A DNA stretch of 64,000 bases from assembly GCF_002368335.1 (NCBI RefSeq), contig NZ_AP018288.1, positions 2,798,883-2,862,882 on the forward strand, written 5' to 3'. Numbering within the stretch: position 1 is the stretch's first letter; each line of letters opens with the position of its first letter. This stretch comes from Nostoc sp. NIES-4103 (GTDB lineage Bacteria; Cyanobacteriota; Cyanobacteriia; Cyanobacteriales; Nostocaceae). The notes beneath the pieces are model-generated. The model worked only from the letters and a program-made list of their open reading frames with translations. It made no database searches and was not told the origin of the DNA. Positions 9,873-18,055 of this stretch are shown one piece after another. Position numbers and translations under genes: made by a program.

Positions 9873-10010
9873 ATATAGCGGTTCTCTTTTGCATCAAGTA
9901 CGCTTCAACCCCACCCCCAACCCCTCCCCGCAAGCGGGGAGGGGAGTAAAAGCGTAGCTTTGGCTCTTTGGGGTTCTGGCTGTATTGCAACGAAGTGAGA
10001 ACCGCTATAT
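9873..10010. mobile_element. MITE-like element, 138 bp, TIR ATATAGCGGTTCTC
   Basis: Perfect 14-bp inverted ends: ATATAGCGGTTCTC at 9873-9886 and its reverse complement at 9997-10010. Inside is an 11-bp perfect stem (9921-9931 with 9934-9944) of CCCCTCCCCGC type. There is no coding capacity, so any movement would need a transposase acting in trans. The element ends 33 bp before the uma2 start codon and may affect its transcript. The element at 45130-45293 has similar outer bases. Confidence 0.8.
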
Positions 10011-10043
10011 ATTCGCTGCGGGCTACGCTACTGGTAAACAGCC

Positions 10044-10811
10044 ATGTCAGAAACCACCCTACCTGCACCCCTAATTGAACTTCCACCCACCCAAGCAGAA
10101 CTGCCCTACGATGATGGCATCCCAATGGAAAGCGCACGCCACAAAGTCCAGATGGACTTGCTGATAGATGCCTTAATTCCTTGGTTATCACACCGAGAAG
10201 ATGGCTTTGTCGGCGGCAATATGTTTGTCTACTACAGTCTGGCGCAGGTGCGAAACCAAGACTTCAGAGGGCCGGACTTTTTTGTGGTGTTGAGTGTACC
10301 AAAAGGTGAACGTAAAAGTTGGGTAGTTTGGGAGGAAGGAAAAGCACCGGATGTGGTGATTGAGTTGCTTAGTGAAAGTACAGCTACTGTAGATAAAAAC
10401 GAGAAAAAGCTGATTTATCAAAATCAAATGCGCGTACCGGAGTATTTCTGGTATGACCCCTTTAACCCAGATGATTGGGCGGGTTTTTCTATGCAAAACA
10501 GAGTTTATCAACCCCTAGTTGCTAATGAACGCAATCAATTGCTGAGTGAATCTTTAGGGTTGGCGTTGCAGCGTTGGCAAGGAAATTACAAAGGAATTGA
10601 TGCGACTTGGTTACGCTGGGCGACTTTAGAGGGAGAATTACTACCAACGCCTGAAGAACACGAACGCCAACGAGCGGACAGAGCAGAGTCACAGTTATTA
10701 CAAACGGCACGTAATTTACTGGCGGGTGGGATGACGGTGGAACAGGTGGCGAAAGTTACAGGTTTGGATGTGGGGGCGATCGCATCATTGATCCCCACGT
10801 CTGAGTTGTGA
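10044..10811 (+). CDS. Uma2 family (DUF820) PD-(D/E)XK nuclease-fold protein
   Basis: 255 aa. The central region has the family pattern: GPDFFVV, then PDVVIELLSEST (putative PD-(D/E)XK acid and Glu), then a Tyr/Trp-rich segment. The C-terminal 35 residues (NLLAGGMTVEQVAKVTGL) form the small HTH-like tail often seen on Rpn/PD-(D/E)XK transposase-like proteins. Uma2 genes occur in very large numbers in filamentous cyanobacteria and their function is not established. The last 36 coding bases plus the trailer recur at 11794 and 14135. The start was chosen at the first ATG of the frame, just after the MITE. Confidence 0.8.
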   Translation: MSETTLPAPLIELPPTQAELPYDDGIPMESARHKVQMDLLIDALIPWLSHREDGFVGGNMFVYYSLAQVRNQDFRGPDFFVVLSVPKGERKSWVVWEEGKAPDVVIELLSESTATVDKNEKKLIYQNQMRVPEYFWYDPFNPDDWAGFSMQNRVYQPLVANERNQLLSESLGLALQRWQGNYKGIDATWLRWATLEGELLPTPEEHERQRADRAESQLLQTARNLLAGGMTVEQVAKVTGLDVGAIASLIPTSEL

Positions 10812-10868
10812 GAAAAAGGTTACAGTTGTGGGTCTTTTTGTTCAGCAATTTCAGAGCGATCGCGCTTA

Positions 10869-11293
10869 GAGGATGTTTGAAAAGTCACGATTGATGTATC
10901 AAATGTTTTTTACCCCTCCCTAACCCTAACGCCACATGCGCTCGTCTGTCGGGCATTGCCCGCCCAACGCAGTGGCTCCCCCTTATAAAGGCAGGGCTGT
11001 TTCATTCCCTAAAAGTCCATAATTTACAAGCGTATCAATCAAAAAAATCAGGTAGTTCAACAACTTGATTTTCTGATGAACCAGGCGATGCCTTCGGCAA
11101 CCCCTTCGGTGTACGCACTTAAATTTACTCATTGAAATAGTAATTTTTCGATTGCCTACTCCCTAAAATTTCTAGCTGATACTCTTGACAAAATCGCTAT
11201 CTGAACGGATGAAACAGCCCTGCTTTATAAGGGGGGATAATGGGGGGTAAAAATGCAATTAAAATCACAGCCAATCACTTTTCAAACAACCTC
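10869..11293. mobile_element. MITE-like element, 425 bp, flanked by TTA
   Basis: Inverted ends GAGGATGTTTGAAAAGT (10869) and its 16/17 match at 11277-11293, with TTA directly outside both ends (10866-10868 and 11294-11296) as a likely target duplication. A second inner inverted pair, CTTATAAAGGCAGGGCTGTT (about 10983) and its counterpart near 11210-11230, lengthens the arms. A palindromic dispersed repeat (copy B, 10930-10980) is lodged in the left arm only. There is no ORF. The right end sits against the last 23 codons of a xisH reading frame. Confidence 0.8.
10930..10980. repeat. Palindromic dispersed repeat, copy B, inside MITE arm
   Basis: Starts CGCCACATGCGCTC, ends GCAGTGGCTCCC, with a GTCGGGCATTGCCCG hairpin in the middle. 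The right arm of the surrounding MITE lacks it, which shows insertion into an existing element. Confidence 0.75.
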
Positions 11294-11295
11294 TT

Positions 11296-11364
11296 AGACG
11301 TTACCAAGTCAAATTGATGATTTATGATCCTCAACTGGAGGAAATTAAGCAATGGATAAAATAG
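11296..11364 (+). pseudogene. xisH C-terminal remnant
   Basis: Reading the frame that ends at TAG 11362-11364 gives RYQVKLMIYDPQ followed by LEEIKQWIK, a very good fit to the XisH C-terminus (XisH family ends VxLxVYDxxxExIxxWI). The stop overlaps the xisI start, the usual xisH-xisI coupling. Everything upstream of about 23 codons is gone: the MITE end abuts the remnant, and the sequence beyond the MITE is the trailer of uma2. XisH is therefore lost, and the fragment may now act only as the leader of xisI. Confidence 0.75.
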
Positions 11365-11687
11365 AACGCTATAGACAATTGGTAAAGCAAATTTTAACTG
11401 AACATGCCCAAATGGGAACTATCAGCGATACGGTGAAGGCAGAGTTAATATTTGACAGCGAACATGACCATTATCAACTTGCTTATGTAGGGTGGCAAGG
11501 AGATAAGCGTGTATTTGGCCCTGTTATGCACTTTGATATTCAAGATGGCAAAATTTGGATTCAATATAATGGTACCGAAGACTTAGTTGCTGAAAGATTG
11601 CTTGAGATGGGCGTACCCAGTTCAGATATTGTCTTGGGTTTTCATTCCGCTTTTAAACGTCAATTTACCCGTTATGCGGTTGTTTAA
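11352..11687 (+). CDS. xisI: XisI family protein (fdxN-element excision controlling factor type)
   Basis: 111 aa, full length for the family, with the typical opening MDKIERYRQLVKQIL, a central YQLAYVGWQGDKRV and a C-terminal PSSDIVLGFH. In Anabaena, XisH and XisI are needed with XisF for excision of the fdxN element in heterocysts, but numerous xisHI copies exist away from such elements. The partner xisH is only a remnant here, so this is an orphan. GGAGG at 11337-11341, with 10 nt before the ATG, is a good ribosome site that lies inside the xisH remnant. Confidence 0.88.
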   Translation: MDKIERYRQLVKQILTEHAQMGTISDTVKAELIFDSEHDHYQLAYVGWQGDKRVFGPVMHFDIQDGKIWIQYNGTEDLVAERLLEMGVPSSDIVLGFHSAFKRQFTRYAVV

Positions 11688-12212
11688 AGAGCTATAAAGC
11701 TAGATTATAAACGATTATCCCCAAGGTATATGCTTCATAAACGCAATTTGGGACGTGTTTTCGTTTGTTTTACAGATAATACTCACCCAAAGAGCGATCG
11801 CACCATTGATCCCCACGTCTGAGTCGTGAGAAAAATGGTATTACTGGGCGATCGCGGACTAAATCGCTGCTTTAGCAGTCTATACTAACAGACTTAGACC
11901 GTATGGAATTACTGAGACTTCAACATAAATTTCAGATAGTTTGATGCCGTAGTTAAGGAACTTTTTACGATTTGAAGTATGTTTCCTCAAGCTATGCGGT
12001 GAGTTTTTCATTAGCTGAAATGGTTACTGATGGTCGCTTCTGGAAGTTAATCGAAAGATGGTTTTAAGCTCGTTATTAAATTCCTAAAGTTCGGTTGTTT
12101 AGACCGAAATGAATTTGCATACTATACAGATGAAAGCAACATTGCAAAACATGATTTTACTAGGTTTCTCTTTGTGAGTGCAATGTTATCACTTTAATTT
12201 TTTCATATAACC
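11688..12212. other. Intergenic region with copy of the uma2 3' end
   Basis: 525 bp. Bases 11794-11835 repeat 10776-10817 (uma2 end and trailer) with two mismatches over 42 bp. A small inverted repeat, AATCGCTGCTTTAGCAGTCT, lies near 11863. The 300 bp before the amylase are AT-rich and presumably carry its promoter; no consensus was recognised. Confidence 0.6.
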
Positions 12213-13925
12213 ATGAATAATCCAACTTCAATTAAGGAAATCGATTTGAGTCCGATTCCCGGCAAACGCTATTGGAATTGCGATCGCGAATGGCGGGAGG
12301 AGTTCGTTTACTTTCTACTTGTAGACCGCTTTCACGATGATTCAGACCGCATCCCAGTTAATACACCTTCTCGCTCTGATGGTAGCGGAACTCAATCTCA
12401 ACTGAAAAAATTTTGTGGTGGTAAACTCAAAGGAGTTAAAAATCACTTAGATTACATTCAAAATTTAGGCTGCACTGCAATCTGGTTAAGTCCCATTTTT
12501 GAAAATAACGATGCTCCGAATCCAGACTCAGACAAATACCACGGATACTCAATTCAAAACTATCTCAATATAGACCCCCGCTTTGGTACTAAAGAGGATC
12601 TGATCGAGTTAGTAAATGCAGCCCATGATAAGGGAATACGAGTTTTCCTTGATGTTGTTGTCAATCACTCAGGAGATAACTGGTCTTACCCTGGTGGCTA
12701 TGACTATTATTATTCCAACGATCAACAATTCGATCTCGGAGATTGGCGGCAGCAAGACCGACCAATTCCCAAAGAACTAAGAAACCCAAATTATTATCAT
12801 CGTCGGGGTCAAATTGGTAACTGGGATGCTTATCCTGAATACCAGCACGGTGATTTTTTTTCACTCAAAGACTTCAATAACGATGAAGATCAAGCTGGTA
12901 GAGAACTGCAAGAAATTCTGATTAAATCTCACTGCTACTGGATACGAGAAGCAGACATCGACGGATTTCGCATGGATGCGGTAAAACACATCGGTGAATT
13001 GGCAATATCCCGCTTTTCTTCAGCAGTGCGAGAATATGCCTATAGCTTGGGCAAAAAGTCGTTTTTCTTGTTTGGCGAATTAATCGCTGGAGATAGCACG
13101 GTAGACCGTTATATCGGTGCAAATACTGCTACAACGGTAGATGATAAAACCGTTTATTTTGGTCTTTCATCAGTCCTAGATTTTCCCCTTTACTGGACTT
13201 TACCAAATGTGATCAAAGGACTGAACGAGCCGATAAATCTCATCAATCGTTATGAATCTCTCAGAAATTCAGCATTGAATCGAGGAGAATTGGGGCGATA
13301 TCGAGTAACTTTTGTTGATAATCACGATCAGATCGGGGCAAACCCCAAAAGGCGATTTGCCGCCGATACACCTGATAAACAAGTAATTGCTGGGATAGGT
13401 TATCTGCTTTGTGCATTAGGAACGGCTTGCATTTACTACGGAACTGAGCAAGGTTTTGCTGGTGAAGGTGATGATGATGCACTCATCCGAGAAGCAATGT
13501 TTGATTTAAATAAACCCCAGGTTAATTATCTCAATCAGCAATGTAATATTTACCAAGAAATTGCCAAAATTGCGAATATTTATCGGCACACAGAACCTTT
13601 GCGGTTTGGTCGGATGTATTTTCGAGAAATTTCCGGTAATGGTCGTGATTTTGGCTTACCTCAAGGACACCCTTGTACCCTGGCATTTTCTCGAATTCTC
13701 GGTTACGAAGAGATTTTGATAGCTTACAATACATCGACTACCGAATATCGGACAGATTTTGTCATGGTTGATAGTAACCTGCAAAAGAAGGAAGGTAAAA
13801 TGAAATACCTTTACGGTAAAGAAGGTACGGTTCCTATTTTCAGCCATCCCGATCCTAACAATCCATCGTTATTCGTAAAACTCGAACTTGAGCCAATGCA
13901 GTTTGTAATTCTGTGTGGTTTGTAG
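12213..13925 (+). CDS. Alpha-amylase family glycoside hydrolase (GH13)
   Basis: 570 aa with no signal peptide, so probably cytoplasmic and acting on glycogen-derived or other alpha-glucans. All four GH13 regions are present: DVVVNH (147-152), GFRMDAVKH (251-259) with nucleophile D255, FGELI with acid/base E289, and FVDNHD (367-372) with D372. The N-terminal barrel entry EEFVYFLLVDRFHDD is typical. The last 100 residues form the C-terminal beta domain. The exact specificity (amylase, maltogenic, trehalose or sucrose type) cannot be read from these motifs. The flanking DNA is rich in GCGATCGC octamers. Confidence 0.9.
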   Translation: MNNPTSIKEIDLSPIPGKRYWNCDREWREEFVYFLLVDRFHDDSDRIPVNTPSRSDGSGTQSQLKKFCGGKLKGVKNHLDYIQNLGCTAIWLSPIFENNDAPNPDSDKYHGYSIQNYLNIDPRFGTKEDLIELVNAAHDKGIRVFLDVVVNHSGDNWSYPGGYDYYYSNDQQFDLGDWRQQDRPIPKELRNPNYYHRRGQIGNWDAYPEYQHGDFFSLKDFNNDEDQAGRELQEILIKSHCYWIREADIDGFRMDAVKHIGELAISRFSSAVREYAYSLGKKSFFLFGELIAGDSTVDRYIGANTATTVDDKTVYFGLSSVLDFPLYWTLPNVIKGLNEPINLINRYESLRNSALNRGELGRYRVTFVDNHDQIGANPKRRFAADTPDKQVIAGIGYLLCALGTACIYYGTEQGFAGEGDDDALIREAMFDLNKPQVNYLNQQCNIYQEIAKIANIYRHTEPLRFGRMYFREISGNGRDFGLPQGHPCTLAFSRILGYEEILIAYNTSTTEYRTDFVMVDSNLQKKEGKMKYLYGKEGTVPIFSHPDPNNPSLFVKLELEPMQFVILCGL

Positions 13926-14388
13926 TGTGGATGTTGAAGTGCGATCGCTCTTTCTTTAGATATGGTGGAAGGCGATCGCACTTTTTTATATGTAGGGATG
14001 CGATCGCTGCTCTGGAGATACTGCTCAATGAGTGCGATCGCTCTTACTGGAATATTTACGGCTAGTGTCGAAGCTCTTACATTAGTTCTTAAATTCGTCA
14101 ACTTCGGTTGTGAGAACTGGATGCAAATGTGTCTGCGATCGCACCATTGATACCAACGTTTGAGCTTTAAGAAAAATGGGAAGCGATCTCAATCTGTTGG
14201 GATGATGGCGTAGTAGCGAATTTTGGTTTGGTCTAAAAGATCTAAAGTACTAACTTATTAACTCCGTTTTTAAGTTCGTGGATTTCGGTTGCTGCTGTTA
14301 GCGATAAAGAAGATATTGAAAATGTCTCTATAAAACTATCTGCTCAATCATAAGTAGGTAGATACATACAAAATCAAGGAATTAGATT
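13926..14388. other. Intergenic region dense in HIP1 octamers; third uma2-tail copy
   Basis: GCGATCGC occurs at 13941, 13972, 14000, 14034 and 14135, five times in about 200 bp. Bases 14135-14176 are a diverged third copy of the uma2 3' end. Open frames across this region are produced by the repeats and have no coding character. Confidence 0.6.
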
Positions 14389-15681
14389 ATGGCAACTCTT
14401 GAAACAACGCAAATAGCAGAGTTCTTAAATCAACGCGTATTTCTTATTAGTAATAGTGATACTAACAAGCAACTTGGGGTAAAACCAGATGGTACTGTGT
14501 ATACCCATCTTCCTAATGAGCTGGCATGGGATGAGCTGGCATGGGATATTTGGACAGTGCAAGATGCGGGCAATGGTACAGTTTTCCTTGTCAGTGCTCT
14601 CGATACACAATTAGGATCTAGACCAGATGGCAGTGTGTATACCAATTCCAATCGTCGGGAGTGGGAGCAATGGAGGATTGAACCCGTAGATGAGGGGCGC
14701 TTCTTCTTATTCACATCAGTTACCCACGGGCTTCACCTAGGAGCCAGACCAGATGGTTCCGTTTACACTCACACTAATCGAGCAAGCTGGGAAATTGCAA
14801 AACAAGCTTTATCTTCTGAGAACCCGAAACTGTTAGATGTCAATAGTCTTTTGAGCAAAATTAAGAAAGACGGTGTGCCAATTAAAATCCCTTACCCTCT
14901 TTTTTCTGTTAAAGGTCATATTCAAGGAATTGCCAGCAAGGGTGATCTAATCTACATTTCTCAAAATGTTACGCCTAGCGTGGATATTTTCAGTATCTCT
15001 AAAGCAAGTTACCTTAAAAGCATAAAATTGGATACCGCTCTTCCTCATTATAGCGCTATACAAAGAATTGGCGATTACTTAGCCGTTGCTGTTGAAACAG
15101 AGGGAGATGCTGCTCCTCGATCTGAGATTAGGTTTATTGATCTAACGACTAATAAGGTAGTACCAAGATTAACCTTACATAGAGAAACAAGCAAGGCCGG
15201 GGCTGTCGGTATAGCTAATTACACAAAAGAAGGAACAGAACGCTTGATGCTTGTAGTTCACGATAATGGCAATCTCGATTTCTATGATGCTGCTACGCTT
15301 CTTTTAGATCCTTCCATAAAGTTCCAATGGATTGGAAGTTGTAAATTAGAGCGTGGATACGATTCAGTAGCTTTGATTGTTAATCAGCAGCAAGAGATAT
15401 TTTTGGCAGGCTTCTGGACTGATAATTTTGGTGTTTTCGGAACAAATGATGACTATATAGACCTTCTTAAGGTCACTCCCGATTTACAAAGTATCAACTG
15501 CACAATGGTTCATGAGAAGCTCCATTTTATCACTAACGGTCTACCTGGTCTGCTTCGACCTCATTTTCGGTATGCAGGTGGAATAGAGATTGATTCGGAA
15601 AGTCATGTACGTATTCTGGCAAGCAGCCGAGGTGAGGTTCATATCAATGTAAACCTATTTAAGTTTAATGAAGAAGAATAA
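14389..15681 (+). CDS. Unknown protein: beta-trefoil-like triplicate plus propeller-like region
   Basis: 430 aa. Residues 15-140 hold three repeats of about 40 residues, each with (G/S)xxPDG(S/T)VYT followed by Trp, which suggests a beta-trefoil (fascin- or ricin-like) fold. Residues 150-430 are beta-rich (GHIQGIASKGDLIYIS, YSAIQRIGDYLAVAV, GNLDFYDAATL) and read like a beta-propeller. There is no signal peptide, Cys cluster or catalytic motif. A 15-bp exact duplication (14518-14547) doubles ELAWD in the first repeat. The next gene starts 57 bp downstream on the same strand and is probably co-transcribed. The function is not recognised; carbohydrate or protein binding is a guess from the fold. 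Confidence 0.6.
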   Translation: MATLETTQIAEFLNQRVFLISNSDTNKQLGVKPDGTVYTHLPNELAWDELAWDIWTVQDAGNGTVFLVSALDTQLGSRPDGSVYTNSNRREWEQWRIEPVDEGRFFLFTSVTHGLHLGARPDGSVYTHTNRASWEIAKQALSSENPKLLDVNSLLSKIKKDGVPIKIPYPLFSVKGHIQGIASKGDLIYISQNVTPSVDIFSISKASYLKSIKLDTALPHYSAIQRIGDYLAVAVETEGDAAPRSEIRFIDLTTNKVVPRLTLHRETSKAGAVGIANYTKEGTERLMLVVHDNGNLDFYDAATLLLDPSIKFQWIGSCKLERGYDSVALIVNQQQEIFLAGFWTDNFGVFGTNDDYIDLLKVTPDLQSINCTMVHEKLHFITNGLPGLLRPHFRYAGGIEIDSESHVRILASSRGEVHINVNLFKFNEEE

Positions 15682-15738
15682 GTTGGTTAGGTTATTTATC
15701 GCTTGCTATCGAATGGTTTGAAAAATAGGAGACTAAAG

Positions 15739-16683
15739 ATGTTACATACTGATGCAACAGCAACAGTAGGATATTACCCCACAGACACAGTGGGTCAGCA
15801 TACTTATTTATATGTACAGCCCGATCAAGGAGAAGAAATTATTTTTCCATGTTATGGAGGAGCTAGAAAAGACTCTAGCAATCATAACGTCTACCCAGCC
15901 CATTTCTGGACTCCAAATATCATTGGATATAAAGATGTTGGCATCAGCGTGCGTATCAACCTTAAAGTGGCAAGAGCAATTGCTACATACCAGCATAAGC
16001 CTGACATTAGAAATAGTTACGATAGGCGCTCAGGAGGTTGGCTGAATCTAGGAGATTGCAGTGGCTTAGTATATGGTGTTTCAGGAGTATGTCATCAAAT
16101 GTGTAATCGAATACTTACGGCAAGTCAGTCTATCCTAAGCATATTAAATGCTCCTGTAAACTGGCCTCCAAGTCTTTCTGTGACATATTGGATTTATGGA
16201 TTCACAGGTGGCGTTGTTGCAGAGCGTCCCCTTGCTGAGTATGATTTGAAAGCTTTTGTTAGTGAGGAGTTAAGTGAAAATCCACTATTGATAAATCTTA
16301 GAGAAGACATAAAAACTAAACATTTACCTGACAATAGACTGCCAGAACTTCAGATGAAACTCACTCGAACTTTAGGTTTTGAAAAAGCATCTAAATACCC
16401 TATTGCTGTAACAAGTAAGTTTCTCAACGAGGAAGTACAATTTTATACAAATAAAATGAATCTAGATCACCAATTGCTTGAAGGAACCCTTAGCAAGTAT
16501 GAGTATGTAGAGCAGTTAAATAAAGCTTTTAGAGACTTTACGGCTAAACTATCAAGTTTTTTGCCCCATGAAGACTACATTTCAATATTTGGCACAAACC
16601 CTGAAGTTCCAGTGTATGAACTTGTAAAAGAAGATTTAATGCCTGATGATTATTCTAGAATTGGCAAGGCACTGAAGTTATAA
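15739..16683 (+). CDS. Unknown protein with GDCSGLV Cys motif, paired with preceding gene
   Basis: 314 aa from the ATG at 15739, chosen over an upstream non-ATG extension to 15703 because AGGAG lies 8-10 nt before it. Around residue 110 the sequence GDCSGLVYGVSGVCHQMCNR resembles the nucleophile region of papain-like or NlpC/P60-like enzymes (DCSG), with further CH and Cys residues close by; a second catalytic residue was not identified. The C-terminal half (170-314) is helical and unrecognised. There is no signal peptide. With the beta-trefoil/propeller neighbour it could form an enzyme plus binding-protein pair. Confidence 0.55.
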   Translation: MLHTDATATVGYYPTDTVGQHTYLYVQPDQGEEIIFPCYGGARKDSSNHNVYPAHFWTPNIIGYKDVGISVRINLKVARAIATYQHKPDIRNSYDRRSGGWLNLGDCSGLVYGVSGVCHQMCNRILTASQSILSILNAPVNWPPSLSVTYWIYGFTGGVVAERPLAEYDLKAFVSEELSENPLLINLREDIKTKHLPDNRLPELQMKLTRTLGFEKASKYPIAVTSKFLNEEVQFYTNKMNLDHQLLEGTLSKYEYVEQLNKAFRDFTAKLSSFLPHEDYISIFGTNPEVPVYELVKEDLMPDDYSRIGKALKL

Positions 16684-16837
16684 ATTAGGGCTTGATGAAT
16701 CAAGATAGAAAGTAATATAAGCAAGGATTTTGACGCTTTTCTGAGTTTGCTAAGTATAAGTTTTGCAGATCTTTATGATCCTTGCCTGACAAACTAAAAG
16801 CTTTTCATTAAGCAGCTTATGAACAAAGGATCTCATG

Positions 16838-17128
16838 TCACTTTCCGAAAACTTGGGTGATTAGCGTTTTTTCTGCATATTGCATTGAACCCGGCTGAAT
16901 TACTCTAAATAGCGAAGGTAGTTTGTTGATAAATTCATAGGGGCGATGTACCTGAATCCAAGAAAGCGTTTGTACCTCCAACGTTCCCGGAACTGGATTG
17001 GGTAATGCCGTCAATTCATCGTAGACGGCAACAGAAATGACAATTTCACCGTAAAGTTGACAAAGCAAATCAAGTTGAGCGATCGCAGCTAGATTGGTAA
17101 TGGGTGAGGTATTACAAACAACCGTCAC
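16838..17128 (-). CDS. PIN-like toxin (DUF3368 type), C-terminally truncated
   Basis: 96 aa. It begins MTVVCNTSPITNLAAI, the DUF3368/PIN opening in which Asp is replaced by Asn-Thr-Ser, and continues to residue 80 with family-like VYDELTALP. The usual second half, with LHxGExxAI and the acidic LLxDE region (normal length near 155 aa), is missing; the last 17 residues are unrelated and no remnant is found in the 150 bp downstream. It is translationally coupled to the antitoxin gene (ATGA overlap 17125-17128). Without the conserved acids it is probably inactive as an RNase. Confidence 0.75.
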   Translation of the reverse strand: MTVVCNTSPITNLAAIAQLDLLCQLYGEIVISVAVYDELTALPNPVPGTLEVQTLSWIQVHRPYEFINKLPSLFRVIQPGSMQYAEKTLITQVFGK

Positions 17129-17370
17129 AGATTCCCCAAAGCTTTGAGTTGGGCAATTTCTGCCTCAAATCCTGCCACATCATCAAATACTAAGATTTGC
17201 CGTTGTGCTAACTCTCGCTGAAATTCCATCAATGGCATTTCTGCCAACTCTCGTGCTTTACTGATTCCCAGTTTTTTCTGCTGATACAGCAATATTGCTA
17301 ACTCCCGCTTTAAGTCAGCATCCGACATATTTGCTGCTTGCAAAATTTCATCAGAAACCAGCACACTCAT
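17125..17370 (-). CDS. UPF0175 family antitoxin-like protein
   Basis: 81 aa, matching the UPF0175 pattern: LQAANMSDADLKRELAILLY then KLGISKARELAEMPLMEF, a ribbon-helix-helix/HTH-like small protein commonly encoded immediately before DUF3368 PIN proteins. A GAGG motif lies just before the ATG. It would bind both toxin and operator DNA. Since the toxin is truncated, this may be a surviving antitoxin. Confidence 0.8.
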   Translation of the reverse strand: MSVLVSDEILQAANMSDADLKRELAILLYQQKKLGISKARELAEMPLMEFQRELAQRQILVFDDVAGFEAEIAQLKALGNL

Positions 17371-17524
17371 CCTCAGCTCCTAACTAATCATGGAAAGTCA
17401 ATCTTGCCTGTGTCTGTTCTAATTTTAATTCAGAGGGAAGCTTATCAATTCAAGGGGGAGATGGAACAAAAGAGCGATCGCTTGGTTTTGGAAAAAATGA
17501 ACCATAGTGCGATCGCCAATTTTG

Positions 17525-17607
17525 TAGGTTGGGTTGAGGTAACGAAACCCAACATTATTTTTTTCCTTTTCATATGGATTTTTTGAGTTAAACTTCGTTT
17601 AACTCAA
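17525..17607. repeat. GGTTGGGTT dispersed repeat and 11-bp perfect stem-loop
   Basis: GTAGGTTGGGTTGAGG...CGAAACCCAAC (17525-17552) is a widespread cyanobacterial intergenic repeat. It is followed by TTGAGTTAAAC-TTC-GTTTAACTCAA (17583-17607), a perfect hairpin that could terminate the HNH operon from the minus strand. The 82-codon frame across this region is an artefact. Confidence 0.65.
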
Positions 17608-17626
17608 TCTACTTTTCATAGTAAAA

Positions 17627-18052
17627 TTAAGATTCTGGAACATTCAAAATATTGGCTTGTGATAGTAACTTCCGTTCCTCAACTCGCTCGGAACGATTTA
17701 TCTGTAACAATCTTACTGTCACTCGTCCAATCGCAGTTAACGGGATAATTTCGCCTTTTTCTAAGTTAAAATGGTCACGCCAGCGATCGCGACGAGGATG
17801 ATACAGCCTCACAATTTCTCCATTCACGGGATCGATTGATGCCAAATCGCTTCCTTTATATTTGTTGCAGATTGTACAAGCCAATGCCAAATTATTTTCG
17901 TTCGTTTGTCCACCGTGCTTTTCAGCAATGATATGGTCGATTTCATGGGGTACAAAAACAGAAATTTCTGGCATCAAACAATACTCACAAGCAAAATCAG
18001 CGCGATCGCAAACCAAGCGTCTGAGAACAGCACAAACATAAGCCTTGCTCAT
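17627..18052 (-). CDS. HNH endonuclease
   Basis: 141 aa. Zinc-knuckle Cys pairs CEYC (about 23-26) and CTICNKYKG enclose the catalytic HEIDHIIAEKHGG and NLALAC, giving a complete HNH beta-beta-alpha-metal site. The C-terminal part (TAIGRVTVRLLQINR) is typical of small stand-alone cyanobacterial HNH proteins. It lies 3 bp after the gene at 18056-18409 and is probably co-transcribed with it. The target is unknown. Confidence 0.88.
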   Translation of the reverse strand: MSKAYVCAVLRRLVCDRADFACEYCLMPEISVFVPHEIDHIIAEKHGGQTNENNLALACTICNKYKGSDLASIDPVNGEIVRLYHPRRDRWRDHFNLEKGEIIPLTAIGRVTVRLLQINRSERVEERKLLSQANILNVPES

Positions 18053-18055
18053 TCT

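Noticed and set aside
9802..10191. 129-codon minus-strand frame
   Set aside because: It covers the MITE and the start of uma2 in antisense and has no family resemblance.
17338..17586. 82-codon plus-strand frame
   Set aside because: It consists of HIP1 and a GGTTGGGTT dispersed repeat.
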